The notes under the pieces: model-generated | The model's input: only the letters and a program-made list of their open reading frames with translations | What the model was told of the DNA's origin: nothing | The model's database searches: none | Part shown: piece by piece, positions 1 to 7,068 of the stretch | Numbering within the stretch: the stretch's first letter is position 1 | How the letters are laid out: each line of letters starts with the position of its first letter | Position numbers and translations under genes: made by a program | Assembly (NCBI GenBank): GCA_947455695.1 | Contig: CANGRN010000074.1 | Span: 1 to 7,068 of the forward strand | DNA: 7,068 bases | Source of the DNA: Alphaproteobacteria bacterium | GTDB lineage: Bacteria; Pseudomonadota; Alphaproteobacteria; Micropepsales; Micropepsaceae | Direction of reading: 5' to 3'

Positions 1-1
1 G

Positions 2-1150
2 ACCCTGGTCAATGTGCCGGGCCTGCCCGAACTTTGCGCCCAGCTTTCGCCCGACGGCGCCGATGCGCTGCTGCAGAGCATCGGTGACAGTCTGCAAACG
101 GCGGGCGCCAGCAGTACGGGCCGCATCTCCGACACCAGCTTCGGTGCGCTGGCGCCGGCCACGCGCGGCAATCTGGATCTGGCCGGCAAGCTGGCCGCCG
201 CCATCAGCGCCGGCGGCCTGACCCCGCCCAGGATGAGCGAAACCCGCATCGGCCTGCAGGGCGCGGGCCTTTCGCCCGAACAGCGCATGCTGTCGCTGCG
301 CTATGTGGTCGAGCGCTTTGCCGAGAGGGGCAAGCTGGACACCAAGGGCGATATCTCCGACGCCTTTGCCGGCATGATGGACGAGACCCAGCTGCGTCTG
401 GCGGAAATGACCCGCACGGTGGGCGAGGGGGCGTTCGAGATCGCCTATCAGCCGATCAGCGACCTGGCGACCGGCAAGGTCTCCCATTACGAGGCGCTGG
501 CGCGCTTCACCGGTCCCGAAGGCACCGGTGAGACCGTGAAGTTCATCGAGGCGCTGGGCATCGCCAATGTTTTCGACCTGGCGGTCGCCAACAAGGTGCT
601 GGGCCTGATCGAACAGCAGCCCCATGCCCATGTCGCCTTCAATGTCTCGGGCGCCACCATCGCGTCCCCTGCCAGCTTCGGCATGCTAGCCGCGATCCTG
701 GCCAAGCGGCGCAAGCTGGCGCCGCGCACCCTGATCGAAATTACCGAGACCGCGGCCATCGCCGATCTGGAAAGCGCCGGCAAGGCCATCCAAGCGCTGC
801 GCGCCATGGGCTATCGCGTGGGGCTGGACGATTTCGGCGCCGGTGCCGCGTCCGTCAATTACCTGCACGCCTTCCAGGTGGATTTTGTGAAGTTCGACGG
901 CGCCATGATCCAGAAGATCGGCAGCTCCAAGCGCGATGACGCCCTCTTGGCGGGTCTGGCCAAGCTGTGCGGCGAAATGGGCGTCACCACCATCGCCGAA
1001 TGGATCGAAAGTGAAGCGATGGCCAAGGCCGCGCACGCCATGGGCTTCCATCACGGCCAGGGCAAATGGCTGGGCGCGCCCATGCTGGAGATTCCCGCCG
1101 CTGCGGTGGTCCCGGGCCGGCGTCAGGGGATGAAGGAATCCTGGGGCTGA
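2..1150 (+). CDS. EAL-domain c-di-GMP phosphodiesterase-like protein, 5' end outside window
   Basis: The reading frame is open from the window edge, so the start lies upstream; about 382 residues are visible, ending in TGA. The C-terminal ~245 residues form an EAL domain, which hydrolyses cyclic di-GMP to pGpG. Family motifs are present in order: the EAL signature in HYEALARF (Glu at 491-493), the Asn of FNVSG (641-643), EITE (737-748), DDFGAG (827-844), the Lys/Asp of VKFDG, AEWIES, and a terminal GQGKWLGAP block. Metal- and base-binding residues therefore look retained and activity is plausible. The N-terminal stretch resembles the end of a GGDEF domain: GRISDTSF sits where GRxGGDEF would be, so SDTSF (128-142) replaces the signature and cyclase activity is not expected. 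That assignment is inference, because most of the domain is outside the window. No membrane segment is visible. The gene is convergent with the phosphatase-alkB pair. Confidence 0.88.
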   Translation, partial: TLVNVPGLPELCAQLSPDGADALLQSIGDSLQTAGASSTGRISDTSFGALAPATRGNLDLAGKLAAAISAGGLTPPRMSETRIGLQGAGLSPEQRMLSLRYVVERFAERGKLDTKGDISDAFAGMMDETQLRLAEMTRTVGEGAFEIAYQPISDLATGKVSHYEALARFTGPEGTGETVKFIEALGIANVFDLAVANKVLGLIEQQPHAHVAFNVSGATIASPASFGMLAAILAKRRKLAPRTLIEITETAAIADLESAGKAIQALRAMGYRVGLDDFGAGAASVNYLHAFQVDFVKFDGAMIQKIGSSKRDDALLAGLAKLCGEMGVTTIAEWIESEAMAKAAHAMGFHHGQGKWLGAPMLEIPAAAVVPGRRQGMKESWG

Positions 1151-1185
1151 CTGTGGCCGCTGCCGCACGGGGGCCGCAAAAACCC

Positions 1186-1206
1186 GGTGATTTGGCCAAA
1201 ATCACC
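1186..1206. repeat. Near-perfect inverted repeat downstream of the EAL gene
   Basis: Arms GGTGATTT and AAATCACC flank a central GGCC, with one extra A in the right half breaking perfect symmetry. It lies 35 bp after the EAL stop and touches the possible -35 box at 1207. It is not followed by a T-run, so it is a poor intrinsic terminator. Operator-like dyad or transcript hairpin are both possible; no specific regulator can be named. Confidence 0.5.
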
Positions 1207-1234
1207 ACGACAAAAATAGCACTGTCATTATAAA
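1207..1234 (+). promoter_or_regulatory. Possible sigma70-type promoter for a small RNA
   Basis: A TATAAA hexamer at 1229-1234 (5 of 6 match to TATAAT) is preceded at 16 bp by ACGACA (1207-1212, 4 of 6 match to TTGACA). The surrounding DNA is locally AT-rich compared with the GC-rich genes around it. Transcription would begin near 1240, just before a chain of hairpins ending in a strong terminator. The -35 match is weak, so this is a suggestion only. Confidence 0.33.
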
Positions 1235-1239
1235 TCTGT

Positions 1240-1440
1240 CAGGTGTCAGAATATTCTTGAAACCTGTGGCATTCCTGCATAGTTTACTTCTCGAAGACGG
1301 TCTTGGGCTGCTGGCACTGCCCCCCGCTCGCTTTCAGCCCCCGTCTTCGCTGGGGTCGCCGGTCATCCCCTCCCGGCTTCCCCCCGCGCGATTCAAAGCG
1401 CATTTCGCCCCCGGCCCCCCCCGGCCGGGGGCGCTTTTTT
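1240..1440 (+). ncRNA. Candidate small RNA with C-rich loops (or long 3' UTR of the EAL gene)
   Basis: There is no credible protein here. Reading the + strand, hairpins can be drawn by eye: CAGGT 1240-1244 with ACCTG 1262-1266, containing an inner AGA/TCT stem; CGAAGACGG 1292-1300 with CCGTCTTCG 1341-1349, continued by GGGCTG 1305-1310 with CAGCCC 1335-1340; GCCGG 1358-1362 with CCGGC 1373-1377; and the terminator 1406-1433. The second, third and last hairpins have C-rich loops: a C6 run at 1320-1325, CCCCTC at 1367-1372, and C6 at 1417-1422. A further C6 run lies at 1380-1385. C-rich unpaired loops are known in small RNAs that bind purine-rich Shine-Dalgarno sequences. A promoter-like element lies just upstream. 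I recognise no named RNA family, and it does not have the single long rod expected of 6S RNA. The alternative is that all of this is the 3' UTR of the EAL mRNA. Confidence 0.35.
1406..1440 (+). terminator. Strong Rho-independent terminator
   Basis: A perfect 11-bp stem, CGCCCCCGGCC at 1406-1416 with GGCCGGGGGCG at 1423-1433, has a six-C loop and is followed by six Ts at 1435-1440. The T-run is on the + side only, so it ends rightward transcription (the EAL gene or the candidate small RNA). The stop codon of the convergent alkB gene (1439-1441) lies inside the end of this T-run. Confidence 0.88.
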
Positions 1441-2053
1441 ATCTACGCACCCGCCTGAGCGTCAGGCTGAGCCGCCCGCCGCCCGGAACCAGCCGGGACG
1501 TGCCCGGCCGGATGCGATCAATCCCGTGATAGGCGAGCCTGGCTGTGCCCCCAAAGGCGATCATGTCCCCGGACGCCAATGGGACCGAGAGGGTCTTGCC
1601 GCCCTTGGCGGTCCCCCCGATGCGGAACAGGGCCTCGTCTCCCAGCGACACGCCGATCACCGCTGCGCTGGTGTCCTTCTCGTCCCGGTCTTGATGCAAC
1701 CCCATCCTGGCGCCCGGGCGGTAGAGATTGACCAGGCAGCATTCCGGCGGCGGACCCTCATTGATTTGCTCCCACAGCGCCAGCAGCGCGTCGGGGATCG
1801 CTGGCCAAGGCGCTCCGGTCACCGGATGGGCGGCCTGGTAGCGGTAGCCCGCCTTGTCCGACACCCAGCCCAGCGTGCCGAAATTGCTTTCCTCCACCGA
1901 GAAGGGCTTGGCGTTTCCGGGCATCACCGGGCGGTAAAGCGGCGCCTGTTCCAGCCGCGCCAGCACATCGTCCAGCAAGGCTTTCTGCTGCAGCGGATCA
2001 AAGTATTCGCGCCACAGGAACACGTCCGGCGCGACAGCAAATTTGGCTACCAT
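1439..2053 (-). CDS. alkB: AlkB-type Fe(II)/2-oxoglutarate-dependent DNA dealkylation dioxygenase
   Basis: The 204-residue protein compares with about 216 for E. coli AlkB, which removes 1-methyladenine and 3-methylcytosine lesions by oxidative demethylation using Fe(II), O2 and 2-oxoglutarate. The iron ligands are visible as H120 and D122 in GLHQDRDEKD and H176 in AYHGIDRI. The 2-oxoglutarate arginines are R194 and R200 in GRLSLTLR, matching E. coli RYNLTFR. The substrate-side block TLGWVSDKAGYRY followed by PVTGAPWP closely matches E. coli. The ATG at 2053-2051 is chosen because the protein then begins at the usual point before the conserved fold; the frame is open further upstream, but that part is antisense to, or within, the phosphatase gene. 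The start overlaps the upstream gene's stop as ATGGTAG, with a close GAGG only two bases before it, suggesting translational coupling. Its stop sits at the edge of the convergent terminator. I see no own promoter or LexA/Ada-like box. Confidence 0.94.
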   Translation of the reverse strand: MVAKFAVAPDVFLWREYFDPLQQKALLDDVLARLEQAPLYRPVMPGNAKPFSVEESNFGTLGWVSDKAGYRYQAAHPVTGAPWPAIPDALLALWEQINEGPPPECCLVNLYRPGARMGLHQDRDEKDTSAAVIGVSLGDEALFRIGGTAKGGKTLSVPLASGDMIAFGGTARLAYHGIDRIRPGTSRLVPGGGRLSLTLRRVRR

Positions 2054-2667
2054 TGCCTCGGCGAGCGTGTCGGTGTGTTGAAGATCGCGACATAGCTGCC
2101 AGCCATGCCGTTCGCGTCCAGCCAGGCCTTCAATTTCTCCGGCGTATAGTCCTGTGCGATCCAGCTTTTCAGCGGCGCACCTTTCGCGCCTTCGGCCGCG
2201 AATTCCACAAAGGCTTTCAGCCAGCGCTGATGCCGCTTGGGAAAATGCAAATAGGGGAAACGGGCGAACTGGGCCATCGCCGCGGGCCTGGCGCCCCAGC
2301 CGTCGCGGTGGATGAGATACAGCGCGGCAGCAAAGCTGGTGCGGTCCTGGCCGCCGGAGCATTTCAGCAGGAAGGGGCGCGGCGCTTCATCGAAGCTTGC
2401 GATCAGCCGCACCAGCATCTCCCGCGTCGGCAGCTTGCGCGAATCCAGCATGGCGTCCAGGTGCGCGATGCCGGCATCCCTGGCGATCGTGGTTTCCTTT
2501 TGCCACCAGCCCAGATCGTCGTTGCGGCCGCGCAGGTTGATGATGGCGCGGATGCCGCGGCGTTTCAGGAAAGGCCCCAGCCCGCCGGCCCAGTCCTGCA
2601 TGGCGCGCGCCGCATCGCCGGGGGTCACCCAGTGAAAATTGTAGAGAATGTCGCCGACGGATCGCAT
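2047..2667 (-). CDS. Cys-based tyrosine/dual-specificity phosphatase family protein
   Basis: The 206-residue protein carries the P-loop signature C(X)5R in LLKCSGGQDRT (Cys103 nucleophile, Arg109 phosphate binding), followed by a helix SFAAALYLI. Upstream, AIINLRGRNDD matches the usual strand-plus-INLR element of bacterial DSP-like phosphatases. Asp71 or Asp75 in LDAMLDSRKLP is a plausible general acid. The residue before the catalytic Cys is Lys rather than the usual His. No signal peptide or membrane segment is apparent, so a cytoplasmic enzyme is likely; whether the substrate is a protein, lipid or nucleotide cannot be told. Start ATG at 2667-2665 gives MRSVGDILYN. No Shine-Dalgarno sequence precedes it, so it may be leaderless. 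It overlaps the following alkB start by 7 nt and is divergent from the membrane protein gene across 30 bp. Confidence 0.85.
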   Translation of the reverse strand: MRSVGDILYNFHWVTPGDAARAMQDWAGGLGPFLKRRGIRAIINLRGRNDDLGWWQKETTIARDAGIAHLDAMLDSRKLPTREMLVRLIASFDEAPRPFLLKCSGGQDRTSFAAALYLIHRDGWGARPAAMAQFARFPYLHFPKRHQRWLKAFVEFAAEGAKGAPLKSWIAQDYTPEKLKAWLDANGMAGSYVAIFNTPTRSPRQW

Positions 2668-2697
2668 AATATGGAAATAGCATATCTCAGGGGCGTC
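2665..2697. promoter_or_regulatory. Very short divergent start region
   Basis: Only 30 bp (2668-2697) separate the phosphatase start from the membrane protein start. On the + strand CATAAT at 2665-2670 is a 5 of 6 match to a -10 box and would start RNA about 20 nt before the ATG at 2698; the best -35 candidate (TTGTAG, 2639-2644) is at a poor 20-bp spacing. On the - strand TATGCT (2685-2680) could serve as a -10 box, leaving almost no leader. The promoters must overlap each other or the coding sequences. Both assignments are weak. Confidence 0.3.
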
Positions 2698-3249
2698 ATG
2701 CGCATCACTCGCCAAATGCTGGTCCGCCGCTGGGCCATCACCTCCATTGCGGCAGCTATGGTCTTCGCCGTGCTGCTGGCGCTGGACCTGCGGCTCAAGG
2801 CCCTGTCCGGCTTCGGCACCGCCGACCTGCAGACTTTTTCCACGGCCCCCGACTATCGTTATGCCTTCCGGCATTGGCCGCCGATGTATGCGGTGCGGGC
2901 TGGCTTCAATCTGGGGCTGGATTACTTGCTGATGCCCCTCTACGCGGCGGCGTTCTTCTATTCCGGCATCCTGGCCCGTGAAGCCTTTGCGCCGCGCCCG
3001 GGCCGGGTCCGCCGCATGCTCACCACCCTGGCGGCGGTGCCGCTTGCGGGCGCATTGCTGGATGCGTGCGAGAACGCCCTGCAATTTTCCATGATGTTGT
3101 GGGGTGCCACGGACGCGATGGCGGGCCTGGCCGCCATGCTGAGCCACGCCAAATGGGCGGCCCTGGCGGTCGGGTTGATCCTGCTGGTGGGGGCCGTGAT
3201 GGGGCAGGTCGCGGAACGCCATAAAAGGGCTGTAAAAACCGGTCCTTGA
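2698..3249 (+). CDS. Uncharacterised four-helix integral membrane protein
   Basis: I do not recognise this 183-residue protein. Four hydrophobic stretches suited to membrane helices are visible: about residues 12-31 (after a basic MRITRQMLVRR start), 72-94, 108-130 and 152-171, with a short basic tail ending AERHKRAVKTGP. By the positive-inside tendency, both ends would face the cytoplasm. Helix 3 contains polar residues in LLDACENALQ (D122, E125, N126), which may be functional. The loop between helices 1 and 2 (about residues 35-70) is the only sizeable hydrophilic part and is aromatic-rich (PDYRYAFRHWPPMY). Start ATG at 2698 is preferred because AGGGG lies four bases upstream. An alternative ATG at 2671 adds nine residues but lacks a ribosome site and would sit on the possible -10 box. 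The stop TGA falls inside the rplU promoter. No function is proposed. Confidence 0.75.
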   Translation: MRITRQMLVRRWAITSIAAAMVFAVLLALDLRLKALSGFGTADLQTFSTAPDYRYAFRHWPPMYAVRAGFNLGLDYLLMPLYAAAFFYSGILAREAFAPRPGRVRRMLTTLAAVPLAGALLDACENALQFSMMLWGATDAMAGLAAMLSHAKWAALAVGLILLVGAVMGQVAERHKRAVKTGP

Positions 3250-3273
3250 CCCCACAGCGTCTTTGCGTATATT
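3246..3273 (+). promoter_or_regulatory. Promoter of the rplU-rpmA operon
   Basis: TTGACC (3246-3251) and TATATT (3268-3273) each match the sigma70 consensus at 5 of 6 positions, with a 16-bp spacer. Transcription would begin near 3280, giving a leader of about 54 nt before rplU. The -35 box includes the TGA stop (3247-3249) of the preceding membrane protein gene, so no terminator separates the two genes and read-through into rplU is possible. Confidence 0.75.
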
Positions 3274-3279
3274 CCGCCG

Positions 3280-3333
3280 CTCTTCGGGGGACTCGTTCCC
3301 TCAGATAAACAATTATTTTCAAAGGTTTAGACC
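3280..3333 (+). promoter_or_regulatory. rplU 5' leader with small hairpin and ribosome site
   Basis: The leader holds a small hairpin (GGGA 3288-3291 with TCCC 3297-3300, loop CTCGT), then an AT-rich single-stranded stretch and AAAGG at 3321-3325, eight bases before the ATG. The AT-rich run before the ribosome site fits efficient initiation. The hairpin is short, and I cannot show that it is a ribosomal-protein autoregulatory site. Confidence 0.35.
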
Positions 3334-3642
3334 ATGTACGCGGTCGTCCGCACTGGCGGAAAACAGTATAAAGTGGCCAAGGACAGCGTCCTGAAGGTGG
3401 AAACACTTGCCGGTGACGTTGGCGCCAAGCTCGACCTCGAGGTCCTGATGCTGGGCGGCGACAGCCCCAAGATTGGCGCGCCGCTGGTCAAGGGCGCCTC
3501 GGTCCAGTGCGAGATCGTCGAGCACGGCCAGGGCGAGAAAGTCATCGCTTTCAAGAAGAAGCGTCGCAAGAACACCCACCGCAAGCGTGGCCACCGCCAG
3601 CACTTCACGACCGTGAAGGTGCTGGGCATCACCGCCGGTTAA
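3334..3642 (+). CDS. rplU: 50S ribosomal protein L21
   Basis: The 102-residue protein is essentially the length of E. coli L21 (103). It begins MYAVVRTGGKQYKVAKDSVL, the typical L21 N-terminus, and has the basic KKKRRKNTHRKRGHRQHFT stretch that contacts 23S rRNA, followed by the family's closing TVKVLGI strand. L21 binds 23S rRNA (domain I and the L20 neighbourhood) in the large subunit. It is the first gene of the L21-L27 operon, behind a good promoter, and its TAA stop runs directly into the AAAGGA ribosome site of rpmA, 12 nt before the next start. Confidence 0.98.
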   Translation: MYAVVRTGGKQYKVAKDSVLKVETLAGDVGAKLDLEVLMLGGDSPKIGAPLVKGASVQCEIVEHGQGEKVIAFKKKRRKNTHRKRGHRQHFTTVKVLGITAG

Positions 3643-3654
3643 AGGACTAGTCGT

Positions 3655-3939
3655 ATGGCACACAAAAAAGCAGGCGGTTCTTCGCGCAACGGTCGCGACT
3701 CGAACCCGAAGATGCTGGGCGTCAAGCTGTTCGGCGGCGAAAAGGTCGCCGGCGGCAATGTGATCATTCGTCAGCGCGGCACCAAGTTCTATGCGGGCGA
3801 AGGCGTCGGCATGGGCAAGGACCACACCCTGTTTGCCCTTCGCAACGGCCATGTCTCGTTCAAGACCGGCTACAAGCGCCGTACCTTCGTGTCCGTAGTC
3901 TCGCACGCGAATCCGGCGATGAAGATTGCGGCAGAATAG
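3655..3939 (+). CDS. rpmA: 50S ribosomal protein L27
   Basis: The 94-residue protein begins [19 protein letters not shown], the diagnostic L27 N-terminus that reaches the peptidyl transferase centre and contacts tRNA. It continues with [20 protein letters not shown] and [20 protein letters not shown], both strongly conserved. There is no N-terminal cleavage extension of the Firmicutes type, so it is ready for assembly after Met processing. It is about nine residues longer than E. coli L27 (85), mainly at the C-terminus ([12 protein letters not shown]). The start is supported by AAAGGA at 3641-3646, eight bases upstream. It is the last gene before two stable hairpins, the second a terminator. 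Confidence 0.98.
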   Translation: MAHKKAGGSSRNGRDSNPKMLGVKLFGGEKVAGGNVIIRQRGTKFYAGEGVGMGKDHTLFALRNGHVSFKTGYKRRTFVSVVSHANPAMKIAAE

Positions 3940-3954
3940 GCGGCTGAAGACATA

Positions 3955-3976
3955 GGCCGCCAAGAAATTGGCGGCC
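3955..3976 (+). other. Very stable GAAA-tetraloop hairpin in the rpmA 3' UTR
   Basis: A perfect 9-bp stem, GGCCGCCAA 3955-3963 with TTGGCGGCC 3968-3976, closes a GAAA loop of the stable GNRA class. No T-run follows, so it is not itself a terminator. GGCGGC at 3939-3944, starting on the last base of the rpmA stop, could compete for GCCGCC at 3956-3961, giving a mutually exclusive weaker fold. A likely role is protecting the mRNA 3' end or marking a processing site; this is inference. Confidence 0.6.
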
Positions 3977-3987
3977 CATTGTTGCGA

Positions 3988-4015
3988 GGGAGATGGTCCG
4001 CCATCTCCCTTTTTT
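3988..4015 (+). terminator. Rho-independent terminator after rpmA
   Basis: A perfect 9-bp stem, GGGAGATGG 3988-3996 with CCATCTCCC 4001-4009, has a TCCG loop (UNCG-type) and is followed by six Ts at 4010-4015. Flanking GCGAG (3984-3988) and CTCGC (4020-4024) are also complementary. It should end most rplU-rpmA transcripts; the downstream genes need partial read-through or a promoter that I could not identify. Confidence 0.88.
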
Positions 4016-4050
4016 ATTCCTCGCATCGAAAGGAACGAGCGGGGAATGAC

Positions 4051-4569
4051 ATGTGCATCCTGGAGACAAACAGACTGATCCTGCGGCCGCCGGGCCCCAG
4101 GGATATTCAAAGCATGACGGCGTGGCTCAGCGATTACGACGTGGCGCGGATGACGTCGCGTGTGCCGCATCCTTACGCGGAGGACGATGCCGAAGCCTTT
4201 GTCGCGGCGGGCCAGCCCAATCGTTTTGTGATCACCCGCAAGACGGACGGGGTGTTCATGGGCCTGACGGGGCTGCATGCCGAGGACATCTGCGAATTCG
4301 GTTACTGGCTGGGCAAGCCCTTCTGGGGCATGGGCTATGCCACCGAGGCGGCCTACCGGCTGGTGACCTACGCCTTCGAGGTGCTGGGGCTGGATACCGT
4401 CCATGCCGGCTGGTTCTACGACAATCCCGCCTCCGGCCACGTCCTGGCCAAGCTGGGGGCGCGCCACAATGGCTCGAATATGCGGGATTGCAGGGCCCGG
4501 GGCATGGCGGTGCTGTGCCATGACATGCTGTTGACGCGGGCCGATTTCCTGCGAAAACAAGCCGCATAA
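4051..4569 (+). CDS. GNAT-family N-acetyltransferase (RimJ/RimL-like)
   Basis: The 172-residue protein starts with LETNRLILRPPGPRD, the usual opening of the Acetyltransf_3 (RimJ/RimL) branch. The acetyl-CoA pyrophosphate-binding motif is seen as FWGMGYATEA (residues 91-100), preceded by the strand CEFGYWLGK. NPASGHVLAKLG (125-136) is the conserved Asn/Ser and helix of motif B. The family transfers acetyl groups from acetyl-CoA to amino groups, often protein N-termini, but the substrate here is unknown. Start ATG at 4051 follows GGGGA (4041-4045) by five bases; the frame is open upstream, but that part is the terminator. The gene sits between rpmA and obgE, where I recall alphaproteobacteria often having GNAT genes, which hints at a ribosome-linked target without proving it. 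Its TAA stop merges with the obgE ribosome site, 11 nt before the obgE ATG. Confidence 0.9.
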   Translation: MCILETNRLILRPPGPRDIQSMTAWLSDYDVARMTSRVPHPYAEDDAEAFVAAGQPNRFVITRKTDGVFMGLTGLHAEDICEFGYWLGKPFWGMGYATEAAYRLVTYAFEVLGLDTVHAGWFYDNPASGHVLAKLGARHNGSNMRDCRARGMAVLCHDMLLTRADFLRKQAA

Positions 4570-4577
4570 AGGACTAA

Positions 4578-7068
<2,491 letters not shown>

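Noticed and set aside
686..1168. 160-codon minus-strand frame opposite the EAL gene
   Set aside because: It is antisense to a domain with all expected motifs and has no recognisable content.
1406..1433. Bidirectional terminator serving alkB as well
   Set aside because: On the minus strand the hairpin is preceded by As and followed by a mixed sequence, not a U-run, so only rightward termination is supported.
1257..1529. 90-codon + strand frame starting with TTG
   Set aside because: It has no ribosome site, a Pro/Arg-rich composition, and passes through the strong terminator and into the antisense of alkB.
2054..2362. N-terminal extension of AlkB by about 103 residues
   Set aside because: The extra part lies over the phosphatase gene in another frame, is unlike any AlkB, and the ATG at 2053 already gives the normal family length.
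2053..2697. Upstream extension of the + strand membrane protein
   Set aside because: It is antisense to the phosphatase; the hydrophobic protein and a good ribosome site begin only at 2698.
2668..3255. N-terminal extension of the phosphatase on the minus strand
   Set aside because: It is antisense to the membrane protein gene, rich in Gln/Arg/His/Gly with no domain, and the ATG at 2667 begins just before the recognisable fold.
3319..4560. 413-codon open frame on the minus strand opposite rplU, rpmA and the GNAT gene
   Set aside because: It runs across three well-supported genes and two terminator hairpins and shows no recognisable domain.

Overview
The window looks like ordinary chromosomal DNA from a GC-rich alphaproteobacterium. 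The order rplU - rpmA - GNAT acetyltransferase - obgE - proB is, as far as I recall, a common alphaproteobacterial arrangement. Protein sequences, high third-position GC and the absence of transposase or phage genes fit a stable core region. I cannot name the genus from sequence alone.

Left part (1-1440): the 3' end of a c-di-GMP-type signalling gene on the + strand. Its EAL phosphodiesterase domain has the expected motifs, and the preceding part looks like the tail of a decayed GGDEF domain. It is followed by about 290 bases without a credible protein. That gap holds a near-perfect inverted repeat, a possible promoter, several hairpins with C-rich loops and a very strong intrinsic terminator. 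It may encode a small RNA of about 200 nt or may simply be a long 3' UTR.

Middle part (1439-3249): a two-gene minus-strand unit, a Cys-based protein phosphatase followed by an AlkB-type DNA dealkylation dioxygenase with overlapping stop and start. It is divergent, across only 30 bp, from a + strand gene for an unrecognised four-helix membrane protein.

Right part (3246-7068): a good sigma70-like promoter, whose -35 box contains the stop codon of the membrane protein gene, drives ribosomal proteins L21 and L27. Two stable hairpins follow rpmA, the second a clear terminator. Then come a RimJ/RimL-type acetyltransferase, the ribosome-assembly GTPase Obg, and glutamate 5-kinase ProB, which runs off the window and overlaps obgE by ATGA. 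The functional theme here is ribosome biogenesis with proline synthesis appended.

The most unusual points are the long histone-H1-like Lys/Ala/Arg tail on Obg and the candidate C-rich small RNA at 1240-1440. I see no clear evidence of a wholly new multi-gene system, CRISPR array, mobile element, tRNA or rRNA.
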